Part shown: positions 19,109 to 27,047 of the stretch, piece after piece
Layout: every line of letters starts with the position of its first letter
Position numbering within the stretch: position 1 is the stretch's first letter
Assembly (NCBI GenBank): GCA_017479885.1
Contig: JAFVBR010000010.1
Span: 1-64,000 of the forward strand
DNA: 64,000 nucleotides
Direction of reading: 5' to 3'
DNA from: Paludibacteraceae bacterium
Lineage (GTDB): Bacteria; Bacteroidota; Bacteroidia; Bacteroidales; Paludibacteraceae
The notes under the pieces: model-generated
Databases searched by the model: none
Told to the model about the DNA's origin: nothing
What the model saw: the letters and a program-made list of their open reading frames with translations, nothing else
Position numbers and translations under genes: made by a program

Positions 19109-19987
19109 TTATTCTGTTAAACGAAACATTGCGGCAATTCCTTTGGAGGTTAAATGATAAAGTATCTCGCCACCACCTTCATAATATGATATAACTTCGG
19201 ATTTGATTAATTGTTGTTTTTGCATTTGCAGGAGTATGGAATCAAAATCAGTATCTCTAATTTCTCCACATCTATTTTTAATTAAACCCCAAATATCTCT
19301 GCTTGACAACATACTATTTATTTTAGGAAATACATTAACCACTATATCTTTCCAAGTAATATCTTGTGGAGTAAAAGTTTCGCCATCGTGGTCTATTTCC
19401 CAAAAAGTAGGGTCATCAATATGTGTCGTGTATGCTATTTGACTATAATCAAAGTCATCAGGTTCTATATCAGTACTATCGGCTCTAACCCAACCAATAC
19501 GAGGAGTATCTTTAATTATTTGCGGTATTGATGTAGAAATCGCAGCACCTAATTCTGCTGGTGTATTCCACATACCTGCACTCATACGCCCCATAGCCTC
19601 TTTCCTAAAATTATTTAAGAGTTCACGCTTGGTCGTATCAATCTCTATCTTTTCAGCAGGAATGTTTTTCTCTATATCTTTGCGAGGAAATACAATTATG
19701 GGAATATTTAGTGATTTAGCATATTCATACTCCATTTGAGTAAAACTTTTCCCCGTCGAGGAATCTATTGAGCCATATTTACCACCAATGATAAGAAAAT
19801 AATAGTCAGCTTGGTTTATCATTTTCTTGATATAATCAAATATGGTATAATCGGCTGATGGAAAATACTCCATACCAATTGGCATATTACCAGACTTGAT
19901 AATTGCAGTCATCGCTGCTTGTCTTTCTTCTTTTAAGTCCTCATAGGTAGAACTCACAAAGATTTGATAGATTTTTTCTTGTTCCAT
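19109..19987 (-). CDS. DUF4062 protein (TIR/SEFIR-like sensor fold)
   Basis: 292 aa from the start at 19987 (MEQEKIYQIFVSSTYEDLKEER), preferred over 20014. Residues 1-110 match DUF4062: FVSSTYEDLKEER, then DYYFLIIGGKYGS and SFTQMEYEYAKSLNIPIIVF, a flavodoxin-like fold related to TIR domains and found in immune-type proteins. The C-terminal part may be a winged-helix module (about 200-290). It is first in the DUF4062-DUF2971-CHAT operon and has no signal peptide. Confidence 0.82.
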   Translation of the reverse strand: MEQEKIYQIFVSSTYEDLKEERQAAMTAIIKSGNMPIGMEYFPSADYTIFDYIKKMINQADYYFLIIGGKYGSIDSSTGKSFTQMEYEYAKSLNIPIIVFPRKDIEKNIPAEKIEIDTTKRELLNNFRKEAMGRMSAGMWNTPAELGAAISTSIPQIIKDTPRIGWVRADSTDIEPDDFDYSQIAYTTHIDDPTFWEIDHDGETFTPQDITWKDIVVNVFPKINSMLSSRDIWGLIKNRCGEIRDTDFDSILLQMQKQQLIKSEVISYYEGGGEILYHLTSKGIAAMFRLTE

Positions 19988-20021
19988 ATATTTGATGTTT
20001 TTCGTTATTGTCAAATTAAAA

Positions 20022-20049
20022 CTGACGGAGTAGCGGACTACTCCGCCAG
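20022..20049 (-). terminator. Hairpin terminator between 5S rRNA and DUF4062
   Basis: A 12-bp stem with one mismatch (CTGACGGAGTAG with CTACTCCGCCAG) and loop CGGA is followed on the minus strand by TTTTAATTT. It lies 35 nt before the DUF4062 start codon and probably ends the 5S transcript. Confidence 0.65.
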
Positions 20050-20375
20050 CGTGAAGGATTAGCTACCTTCCTTTTTAGTAATCTTTATCAGTTCCTCAAT
20101 CATGCCATAGGTGTCTATAATAAGATTGATAACTGCTTTTGGCTAAAGATTATGATTCTGATACAGGTCTATGCTGATGAAACAGACATCTGATAATACT
20201 TTTAACAACAGAATCACGACTTTCAATTGGGCAACCTTTCCGTGCCCAATCTACTTGTAAGCTGTTTTTAAGAAACTTAGCATATTACAAAAGTTTTGGG
20301 TTACGACTTGTGCTTTTCTTGGTCTGCGGAGCGTTAAACAGACACACAAGTACAATTTTGCTCCTCCCACTTATG
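20050..20375 (-). other. Gene-free stretch with coding remnants
   Basis: No intact gene is seen. Read on the minus strand there are two short open stretches with protein-like content but no start: one ending in ...HQHRPVSES before a stop, and one in a shifted frame ending ...MIEELIKITKKEGS just before 20062. These look like remains of a decayed gene. The family is not recognised. Confidence 0.25.
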
Positions 20376-20482
20376 GGCAGTTACCTACTCTCCCACAATA
20401 AGATGCAGTACCATCGGCGCGGATGAATTTAACGACCCTGTTCGGAATGGGAAGGGGTGTGTCCTCATCGCTATAAACCACC
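20376..20482 (-). rRNA. rrf: 5S rRNA (no adjacent 23S)
   Basis: About 107 nt. Conserved 5S blocks are visible on the minus strand: TAGCGATGAGG, CCTTCCCATTCCGAACAGG, CGCCGATGGTACTG and GTGGGAGAGTAGGT. The ends pair as helix I (GGTGGTT with AACTGCC). No 23S or 16S lies upstream; the PPC lipoprotein gene ends 92 nt before it on the same strand. The ends are placed by the helix and may be off by a few bases. Confidence 0.88.
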
Positions 20483-20499
20483 TTTGTGGTTTATTAAAT

Positions 20500-20535
20500 G
20501 CCTACCACAGGCAGCCATTGCTGTCAGTGGTAGGC
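20500..20535 (-). terminator. Hairpin between the PPC gene and 5S rRNA
   Basis: A perfect 9-bp stem GCCTACCAC/GTGGTAGGC (20500-20508 with 20527-20535) is followed on the minus strand by ATTTAATAAA. It could end the caspase operon or be a processing stem left from an rRNA operon. Confidence 0.5.
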
Positions 20536-20574
20536 AAAATGTTTAATTAAACAAAAATGTACTAACTCGCACCA

Positions 20575-21276
20575 TTAGTTGGTTACGATAACATAATTGT
20601 TATACACTCCGCCGCGATTGACAATCTTGATTACGAACTCACCTGTCCAGCGAGGATAAAAGCGGACATAGCAGTCGTCGGTGTAGTCGGTGTCGGAGGT
20701 GATGAGGTTGCCGTTTTCGTCATAGACATACAAGTCAAGGTCAGTATCGCCATCCCCGGAAACAAGTACCTCGGCTATCTCATTAGCCCAGAACTTAGCT
20801 GTGTAGTAGGTATAGTTGCGAGCATAGACAGTGCCGTAACCGCGCTTGGGTCCGCCTACTGCGCCGCGAGTACCTTCGGCAGCGGCATTGAGACGAGCCG
20901 ATACACGGTCAGCCATAGCGAGGATGGTAGCATCATCGGTGAGGTCGCGAGCATCAGCGAGGAGTTGAGCGGGATTGACCTGTGCCTTGTCGGCTTTCTC
21001 GGTCTCGTTGGCAGTCTGTTCACCGCTCTCTACCTCGGCTTCAAGGTCTTGTGCTGGGGTGGCGGCAAGGATGTTGGCTGCCTCGATGAGGGCAGAGGCT
21101 GACTCGGCTTCGTAGCCGTACTTGGCGAGGTCGATGGCGGTGCGGATAGCAGAGAGTTCCTGCGAAGCTTGCACTGTGATTTCCTCTTTCTGTTCGTTGG
21201 TTTGTGCGGTCTGTTTGCCACACGCTACCATCAAAGCACTCAGTGCGATGACGGAAAGTAACATTACTTTTTTCAT
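20575..21276 (-). CDS. Lipoprotein with C-terminal PPC-like beta domain
   Basis: 233 aa. The signal ends in LMVAC with the lipidated C19. The middle (25-135) is acidic and helical. The last 70 residues (VSGDGDTDLDLYVYDENGNL onward) look like a bacterial pre-peptidase C-terminal beta-sandwich, which binds partners or surfaces. It is the last gene of the sigma-protease-caspase operon, 82 nt after the caspase. The role is unknown; it may be a substrate or an adaptor of the proteases. Confidence 0.7.
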   Translation of the reverse strand: MKKVMLLSVIALSALMVACGKQTAQTNEQKEEITVQASQELSAIRTAIDLAKYGYEAESASALIEAANILAATPAQDLEAEVESGEQTANETEKADKAQVNPAQLLADARDLTDDATILAMADRVSARLNAAAEGTRGAVGGPKRGYGTVYARNYTYYTAKFWANEIAEVLVSGDGDTDLDLYVYDENGNLITSDTDYTDDCYVRFYPRWTGEFVIKIVNRGGVYNNYVIVTN

Positions 21277-21358
21277 TTGTCTGATGTTTTTATTTGTTAA
21301 ACTTGTTGTTAGTTATATGTCTAATTGAGCAAAAAAATAGCCGATAATAGGACATCAT

Positions 21359-22204
21359 CTAAAAGAATATGTCGGTTTCGGTGCCAGAAGTAACCTCAAG
21401 CACCGGAGTTTGTGTAAATGGGATGATACTGGCAATACATGAGCGGACACGCTGACCGACTTGTTTAGAAGTTAGAGAAGTGAAATTATCTTTCTGCTGA
21501 TAAAGGGCATAGGTGAGTGAGCCATTGCCCTTGTATTCGTAGTTGCATTGATAGGGTTTGCAGGCACTGATGAAAGTCCACTCTACAGGGTATGATACGG
21601 CAGTAACAGTTTTCTTGACACCTTTAATTACAAAAGCATCCGCTGTACCACGCACCACATATTCTTCATCCGTTTCCGCCCGCGAGCCGCCTCCGCTATG
21701 ACAAGCATCAGCAACAACGATAATCTTACCTGTGCCGCCTATTTTCTCACGCAGACGATGCAGATAACCGTTGAGTTCGTCATCTATAAGATGGTTCTGT
21801 CCTTCGTACTTGCCTTTGGTGAAGGCGAACTGCGCATCGTAGGGAATCCATGCCTCATCGAAGCCGTCTTCCTCGTCGCCGTTGAGGTCCGTTATCTGCT
21901 GTCCGTGACCGGAAAAATGGATATAGATATAGTCACCTGATTGCGAGCGGGCGATGAGGTTCTCAAACTGCTGTTTGATAGCAGCGCAGGTGGCTTGTTG
22001 GTTGCTCAACTCAACGATGTTGGCTTTGCTGAAACCGTTAGCAAGGAGCATCTCCTCAACCATGGGTATGTCTTTGTCGCCGTTGATTTTAGCCCAACCT
22101 GACGAGGCGGGATAGTTGCCTATGCCGACGACAAGGGCGCGACGGGTGGCAGAGAGGGTGAGTGTAGTCAGTGCCAACGAAATAATTAGAAGTGTGCGTT
22201 TCAT
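21359..22204 (-). CDS. Secreted caspase-family (C14) peptidase
   Basis: 281 aa. A signal peptide (1-19) leads directly into the caspase fold RRALVVGIGNYP. The catalytic dyad is intact: H100 in HFSGHG and C168 in ADACHSG. Such metacaspase-like enzymes cut after basic residues and act in regulated proteolysis or cell death. No extra domain is present. One nucleotide separates its start from the stop of the upstream trypsin-like protease, so translation is likely coupled. Confidence 0.9.
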   Translation of the reverse strand: MKRTLLIISLALTTLTLSATRRALVVGIGNYPASSGWAKINGDKDIPMVEEMLLANGFSKANIVELSNQQATCAAIKQQFENLIARSQSGDYIYIHFSGHGQQITDLNGDEEDGFDEAWIPYDAQFAFTKGKYEGQNHLIDDELNGYLHRLREKIGGTGKIIVVADACHSGGGSRAETDEEYVVRGTADAFVIKGVKKTVTAVSYPVEWTFISACKPYQCNYEYKGNGSLTYALYQQKDNFTSLTSKQVGQRVRSCIASIIPFTQTPVLEVTSGTETDIFF

Positions 22205-22205
22205 A

Positions 22206-23351
22206 TCAATACTCTTTTAAGGATATACCATAATACTGCCAGTCGCTATCGCCAGGCTCTATCAAGTCTAACGAAGTGGTTGCTTTTGGAATTGCGGGAA
22301 ATATAAGGCGGAAAGTAATCGTGCCACCATTTTTGGGGAAAGTGGTTTCCTTTGGGAAAATGGCAATACCTTCTGCCTTTTTCATGCGATAAGTTTCGCC
22401 ATTTACACGAATATAAGTTTCCTCATTTATACATATATAATGAGAGTTTGAATTTGTTGTTTCATCTGTTGCGGATATTTCTATAATTGTTTCTTTATCT
22501 GTAAGAGTAACTTTTCGTATGCGCGTATGTGCATCCGCATGAGTAAAATCGACATAAGGGTTTTCTACTATCTTACTACCTTTGGGAACTGTCGGGACAC
22601 CATATTTGGGGGTAGCAGACCGAGGCGTTTCCCCTCGTGTAGAGCAATGAATGAAACAGACCAATCCTTTCACTTTCTTCACTTTCTGTGGAAGATTTAA
22701 GCCTTGCAAGTCAGAAGATGTAGGTAATACTCCACCCTTGTCTGACAATTTGCTAACTAATGTTTGTAAATGAGTCGCTTTTACGGCATAACTAACATTT
22801 TCTGCCCCAGAATGTTTTGCATTGACAATACCTATGATATTGCCATTTTCGTCAAAAAGAGGTCCACCACTATTGCCGGGTTGCACGGGCGCGGAAATCT
22901 GATACTGATTCTTTCCGCCTTGATAACCAGATAATGAAGAAACGATACCAGTGGTCAGTTTGATTTCATCCCCCATGGTGTCAGTCATTGGATAACCAAG
23001 TACAAAAACAGATTCCCCTACATCGGCAGTTTGTGTTTTCAGTGCATACGGTAATTTTCCGAATCCTTTGAATTTAGGGTCATTAATACGAATCAATGCG
23101 AGGTCATTTTCAGGGTCTTGCAATGCAACTTCACCAGAATACTGCACAATGCTATCTCCCACTTGAAACTTCAAAACAATGGTGCGAGCATTTTCCGCAA
23201 CATGGTTATTAGTGACGACATACCCTTTGTTCAGCATCCACCCTGTTCCCGACCAATCGGTGGGTTGTTGAGTCTGATAAGGATTGTACTGCGCTTGCAG
23301 TTGGATGGCAACTGCAATAGCGAGCAATAATGTAAATGAACGATTTTTCAT
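22206..23351 (-). CDS. Secreted trypsin-like serine protease
   Basis: 381 aa. A signal peptide (1-20) is followed by an S1C/Deg-type protease domain (about 30-215) with the full triad: H50 (TNNHV), D83 (NDLALI) and S161 (QPGNSGGP). The C-terminal 160 residues are a beta-rich domain instead of the PDZ usual in DegP, so this is not a housekeeping DegP. It acts outside the cytoplasm. It is third after the sigma factor and next to the caspase, suggesting a cleavage cascade. Confidence 0.88.
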   Translation of the reverse strand: MKNRSFTLLLAIAVAIQLQAQYNPYQTQQPTDWSGTGWMLNKGYVVTNNHVAENARTIVLKFQVGDSIVQYSGEVALQDPENDLALIRINDPKFKGFGKLPYALKTQTADVGESVFVLGYPMTDTMGDEIKLTTGIVSSLSGYQGGKNQYQISAPVQPGNSGGPLFDENGNIIGIVNAKHSGAENVSYAVKATHLQTLVSKLSDKGGVLPTSSDLQGLNLPQKVKKVKGLVCFIHCSTRGETPRSATPKYGVPTVPKGSKIVENPYVDFTHADAHTRIRKVTLTDKETIIEISATDETTNSNSHYICINEETYIRVNGETYRMKKAEGIAIFPKETTFPKNGGTITFRLIFPAIPKATTSLDLIEPGDSDWQYYGISLKEY

Positions 23352-23359
23352 ATCAATAG

Positions 23360-24013
23360 CTATTTGATTTTATCTAATATGTTTTGTGCTTGTTTGTTAT
23401 AGTAACCATTATCACTGGCTATTTTTTTCAATAGACGGCGAGCCTGCAGAGGACAATTGCGATGCATCAAGCATTGAGCGTGCAGCCATTCGGCATCATG
23501 GTAGAGATCAAGTTGTTCTTCTGTTTCAGTACTCTTTGTTTGTTTCATCACTTCAACTGCAAGGCGGTCGGCTTCGCGCCAGTTGTTTTGGGTGATGAAG
23601 GTTTGTGCTTGGTGGAGTTGTTGCAAAAGTGGGTCGGTTATTTCTCCACTTCGCATTGCTTGAGAGTTGTTTAATGTCACAGCATACTGCTCACTGTATG
23701 GAAACATCTGACGGGCGAGAGGTGCGATAATGAGCAAGAGTGCCAGGGCTGCCGCCATAGCAAGAGATATAAGAGACACAGAAGATATGCGCCAAAAGAG
23801 TTTTTGTCTATGCCTCCGACATTCCTCAGCCTGTAGCATTTCACGCATACCGCGCTCACGAATAGCCATTATGATGTCTTGTTGCAACTGCATTTCACTC
23901 AATAATGACGATTCAGGGTCGGAAAGTAACCTTTCAAACTCCATTTTATCTGCAGGTGGCAAGGTGCCGGCAAGATACAGGTCAATCCATTCTGTATGTT
24001 CCAACTGATTCAT
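23360..24013 (-). CDS. Putative anti-sigma-type membrane protein
   Basis: 217 aa from the start at 24013, chosen because it overlaps the sigma-factor stop as ATGA. The N-terminal cytoplasmic part has the layout typical of Bacteroidota anti-sigma proteins (IDLYLAGTLPPADKMEFERLL). One membrane helix follows at about 77-100 (SLISLAMAAALALLLIIAP), then a periplasmic helical part resembling tetratricopeptide repeats. It would hold the sigma factor at the membrane; that is inference from position and layout. Confidence 0.6.
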   Translation of the reverse strand: MNQLEHTEWIDLYLAGTLPPADKMEFERLLSDPESSLLSEMQLQQDIIMAIRERGMREMLQAEECRRHRQKLFWRISSVSLISLAMAAALALLLIIAPLARQMFPYSEQYAVTLNNSQAMRSGEITDPLLQQLHQAQTFITQNNWREADRLAVEVMKQTKSTETEEQLDLYHDAEWLHAQCLMHRNCPLQARRLLKKIASDNGYYNKQAQNILDKIK

Positions 24014-24573
24014 AAAGATTTGTTTTTGAGAATAGATTTTAGTTTGTTCATACATTTGTTTTTCTGCGTCTTGGCAGAATCAGCATTTTTATAGTTGAGC
24101 CGCTGAGCAATCTCCTCCATAGAATAGCCATTCCAATAAAAATTCAGGAGCAGAGGAGCACAAGGTTTACCCATTTTATTTACTGTTTCACGCACGGCTT
24201 GATATCGCTCTTCCTTTTCATAATAATAACAACTGACCTCGGCATCGGATATTTGGGAATTATGAAGTATAGAATCTGTAATCAGGATTTCTTTATTCGC
24301 ACGAAGAGTTTCAAAAGCCACAAGTTCGCCAATACCACACAAATAGGAGAATAGTGTAGTGGTGAGTGTTTCATTAGTGAGTTTACCGCGCTGAATATTT
24401 TCCCACAAACGACAAGTGGCATCCTGATAGATGTCAACGAGAGTGTCAGAATCAAACATGCGGCATTTAGAACCGATTATTCGCACGAAAGAAGCCTTAT
24501 AACGAGAGTAGAAAGCAGTGATTGCTTTCTGATTATTAGAAAGGAAGGCTGATATGTATGCTGAATCGGTCAT
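24010..24573 (-). CDS. ECF-type RNA polymerase sigma factor
   Basis: 187 aa. A region-2-like part (about 10-100, with DIYQDATCRLWENI) and a region-4-like helix-turn-helix near the C-terminus (GYSMEEIAQRLNYKNADSAKTQKNKCMNKL) fit an extracytoplasmic-function sigma factor. It overlaps by 4 bp (ATGA) both the AbiC-like gene upstream and the putative anti-sigma gene downstream. It probably drives this operon and perhaps the CHAT operon. Confidence 0.85.
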   Translation of the reverse strand: MTDSAYISAFLSNNQKAITAFYSRYKASFVRIIGSKCRMFDSDTLVDIYQDATCRLWENIQRGKLTNETLTTTLFSYLCGIGELVAFETLRANKEILITDSILHNSQISDAEVSCYYYEKEERYQAVRETVNKMGKPCAPLLLNFYWNGYSMEEIAQRLNYKNADSAKTQKNKCMNKLKSILKNKSL

Positions 24574-25469
24574 GGCACACTATGAGTAAAAAGCATTTGC
24601 CTTATGAGTTGCTTATCGCATAAATTATAGTTGGAATAACTATCAATCACAGAGATTTCAGCACTTGACAAATTATCTCTCAAGCGTTGGACATATTCTT
24701 CTTGTAGTTTCGAATCAATAGAATAGAGATTAAAACTATGTTGCAAGAATTTCAAAATTGAGCATAGGTGAGTAAAATAGAGTGAAGATGCATGGAAGAA
24801 TTTTTCATATATCATACGGAAAGCTTCTATTTCTGTATTTGCCAATTGTTGCGTACCATCAATATTGAATATATGACCTATCATTGCAATATGATATTGC
24901 AGATTCAGTTCTTCAATTTTTTTATCTAATTCTTTTGGCTCAAAATGTTCAAGAACTCTATCCGGGTCGAGACTCTCTTTAGCGTTATCATAACCGGCTT
25001 CAAATTGCTCCCAATCATAATAATTTTCGCGAGAGTTTATCGCTTGAATAAGGAAACGATAAGTAAGCCATAACCGTTTGAATGCCTCTATTCCTTGGTA
25101 TCTGACATTATTCAGCACTCCATTCTGGATTATGGGGTGTATAATATAGAGTTGGTCGCGTATTTTAAGCTGACGCTCGATTAAATTGTTGAATTGTTCC
25201 TCAAAATGTTGCAAAGAAAAATTAACATTTTGTCTTTTCTGTTCCATCAATGTATCATAATATAGCAATGCACTAATGAAAGCAATAGTGGGGGTAAGAA
25301 TAGCCGCAATAACAGTAAAAAAGGAAATTGTTAAATCACTATCTACGGAGATGCTAAATGCAGGGATAACACCATTTACTCCATAGATAATACATGTAAT
25401 AACTATAGATAACACTGAAACTGCAGATATAGCAATTATCCAACCTTTTATGTGTGAATCATTTATCAT
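24570..25469 (-). CDS. AbiC-like (putative phage abortive infection) membrane protein
   Basis: 299 aa. Two membrane helices (about 8-30 and 47-70) are followed by a helical cytoplasmic part. The segments YFTHLCSILKFLQHS and EYVQRLRDNLSSAEISVIDSY resemble the C-terminal pattern of putAbiC proteins (tyrosine/phenylalanine-rich LYRILKFI, then LRAQLS..EL). This assignment is by eye and needs a profile search. It is the first gene of the operon and overlaps the sigma-factor start by 4 bp. Confidence 0.5.
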   Translation of the reverse strand: MINDSHIKGWIIAISAVSVLSIVITCIIYGVNGVIPAFSISVDSDLTISFFTVIAAILTPTIAFISALLYYDTLMEQKRQNVNFSLQHFEEQFNNLIERQLKIRDQLYIIHPIIQNGVLNNVRYQGIEAFKRLWLTYRFLIQAINSRENYYDWEQFEAGYDNAKESLDPDRVLEHFEPKELDKKIEELNLQYHIAMIGHIFNIDGTQQLANTEIEAFRMIYEKFFHASSLYFTHLCSILKFLQHSFNLYSIDSKLQEEYVQRLRDNLSSAEISVIDSYSNYNLCDKQLIRQMLFTHSVP

Positions 25470-25509
25470 ATATACATATAAAGCATAAGCTCCATTCGTT
25501 GCTTACTAA

Positions 25510-25838
25510 CTGACAGAGGGCTTCGCAATCCCCACTAATAAAAATAAACAACAATGAAACCTACGCCGATATGACGAACCGTCTTGCAAATACCGCAAGC
25601 ACGGGTATAATGTCATACCCATAGGCATCTATTGTTACTTTGAGTTCTTATTAGTGAAAATAGTTGCGAAGTATTTCCTGTCAGATTGAACGCAAAGCGT
25701 AATAAACGCCATTTATGTAACCTGCTTGGCTTGGTGCGACGCTTCGCAGCCTTGCAGGTTCTTGGTCCGGATAATCAGTCCGAGCCGACCCTCCGCCCTT
25801 CCGTCCGCCCAGGGGCAGACAACGGCGGTAGGAATCGA
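25510..25838 (-). ncRNA. Candidate structured RNA or structured leader
   Basis: A strong minus-strand promoter (25842-25872) leads into a GC-rich stretch dense with hairpins: CCGCC/GGCGG (25793-25828), GGTCCGGA with TCCG..GACC (25764-25790), AACCTGC/GCAGGTT (25719-25760) enclosing TGCGA/TCGCA, and ACGC/GCGT (25690-25700). Beyond it a three-part inverted repeat (25510-25541 with 25648-25684) encloses GGGTAT/ATACCC and TTGC/GCAA hairpins. No gene explains it. It ends 41 nt before the AbiC-like start, so it is either a free RNA or the operon's 5' leader. Confidence 0.55.
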
Positions 25839-25841
25839 GTG

Positions 25842-25872
25842 CAAAGATAATAATTATTTCAATAACTACAAA
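25842..25872 (-). promoter_or_regulatory. Promoter for the structured RNA / AbiC-sigma-caspase operon
   Basis: On the minus strand TATCTTTG (25842-25849) lies 19 nt from TTTG (25869-25872), an exact match to the Bacteroidota consensus. Confidence 0.75.
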
Positions 25873-25917
25873 ATGAAAATAAATAAATCGGTGATTGGGG
25901 ATATATGATAAAGTTTC

Positions 25918-25967
25918 TCGCGCTGATGGCGCGAATATTTTATAATTTGTCCGAATAGAATTCGGAC
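25918..25967 (-). terminator. Two hairpins downstream of fcl
   Basis: Perfect stems GTCCGAAT/ATTCGGAC (25949-25967, loop AGA) and TCGCGC/GCGCGA (25918-25934) lie between the fcl stop codon and the next promoter. The first is followed by AAATTATAAAA rather than a T run, so termination is likely but not certain. Confidence 0.45.
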
Positions 25968-25998
25968 GCAATGGACGAAGAAGATATGCTCGCACTTT

Positions 25999-26940
25999 TT
26001 ACCTTTCGGCACGCACGGGGTTGGTGAGGAAATCTTCGTATGCGAGGCGGATACCGTCCTCAAGTTCGGTAGTATAGTGCCAACCGAGAGCAGCAGCCTT
26101 GCTGACATCAAGCAGTTTGCGGGGAGTACCGTTGGGACGGGTTGTGTCCCATAGAATCGTGCCTTTAAAACCGATGACCTCGGCAACCAATTCGGTAAGT
26201 TGCTTGATAGTAAGTTCCTTGCCCGTGCCTGCATTTACCGTTTCGTTGCCTGAATAGTTGTTCATAAGGAAGACACACAGGTTGGCAAGGTCGTCAACAT
26301 ACAGAAACTCGCGCAACGGCGAACCGTCGCCCCAACAGGTAACTGTCTCTGCCCCACTCTGTTTAGCCTCATGAAAACGGCGTATAAGGGCAGGCAGTAC
26401 ATGCGAATGTTCTGGGTGATAGTTGTCGTTTGGACCATATAGGTTGGTAGGCATGACAGAGATATAATCGGTGCCACACTGACGATTGAGGAACTCGCAA
26501 TACTTGAGTCCGCTAATCTTGGCAAGAGCGTATGCCTCGTTGGTCTTTTCGAGCGCACCTGTGAGCAGACAGTCTTCTTTCATAGGCTGAGGAGCCATGC
26601 GGGGATAGATGCATGAGGAGCCGAGGAAAAGCAGTTTCTTGCAGCCGTTCTGCCATGCGGCATGAATGACATTCATCTCAAGCATCATGTTCTCATACAT
26701 GAAATCGGCAAGAGCATTCTGATTGGCTACTATCCCCCCGACCTTTGCAGCAGCAAGAAACACATACTCAGGTTTCTCCTGCTCAAAAAACTGTCTGACA
26801 GCATCCTGCTGAGTAAGGTCGAGTTCGCGGTGGGTACGGGTGATGATGTTGGTATAACCTTGCCTGAGCAGTTCGCGCACAATGGCGGAACCCACCATTC
26901 CCCGGTGACCTGCTACATATATTTTAGAATTTTGTTCCAT
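25999..26940 (-). CDS. fcl: GDP-L-fucose synthase
   Basis: 313 aa. It is an extended short-chain dehydrogenase with the nucleotide-binding motif [10 protein letters not shown] and the catalytic SxnYxxxK arrangement ([17 protein letters not shown]). It performs the epimerase/reductase steps from GDP-4-keto-6-deoxymannose to GDP-L-fucose, the donor for surface glycans and fucosylated proteins. It follows gmd on the same strand, separated by a repeat array. Confidence 0.95.
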   Translation of the reverse strand: MEQNSKIYVAGHRGMVGSAIVRELLRQGYTNIITRTHRELDLTQQDAVRQFFEQEKPEYVFLAAAKVGGIVANQNALADFMYENMMLEMNVIHAAWQNGCKKLLFLGSSCIYPRMAPQPMKEDCLLTGALEKTNEAYALAKISGLKYCEFLNRQCGTDYISVMPTNLYGPNDNYHPEHSHVLPALIRRFHEAKQSGAETVTCWGDGSPLREFLYVDDLANLCVFLMNNYSGNETVNAGTGKELTIKQLTELVAEVIGFKGTILWDTTRPNGTPRKLLDVSKAAALGWHYTTELEDGIRLAYEDFLTNPVRAER

Positions 26941-26949
26941 GCCTTAATG

Positions 26950-27034
26950 TTTCAGGTTTCAAGTTTCAGGTTTCAAGTTTCAGGTTTCAAGTTTCAGGTT
27001 TCAAGTTTCAGGTTTCAAGTTTCAGGTTTCAAGT
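26950..27034. repeat. TTTCAGGTTTCAAG tandem array
   Basis: About six near-perfect copies of the 14-mer TTTCAGGTTTCAAG fill the gmd-fcl spacer, followed by TTATGAATTATGCATTATGCA. The basic period is 7. The same family lies at 44288-44370 and, reversed, at 14487-14534. Confidence 0.9.
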
Positions 27035-27047
27035 TATGAATTATGCA

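Noticed and set aside
20026..20045. Terminal inverted repeat of an insertion sequence near 5S rRNA
   Set aside because: The 8-bp core CGGAGTAG/CTACTCCG is a closed hairpin with a T run behind it, so a terminator fits; no transposase or distant partner repeat is present.
25690..25838. SRP RNA, RNase P RNA, tmRNA or 6S RNA
   Set aside because: None of the invariant motifs recalled for these RNAs (such as GAGGAAAGTCC or GGAAGGAAGCAGCC) is present; without a covariance search no name can be given.
25681..25995. 104-codon minus-strand open frame across the structured region
   Set aside because: It spans a consensus promoter and the hairpins, has no family resemblance, and the hairpins explain the sequence better.
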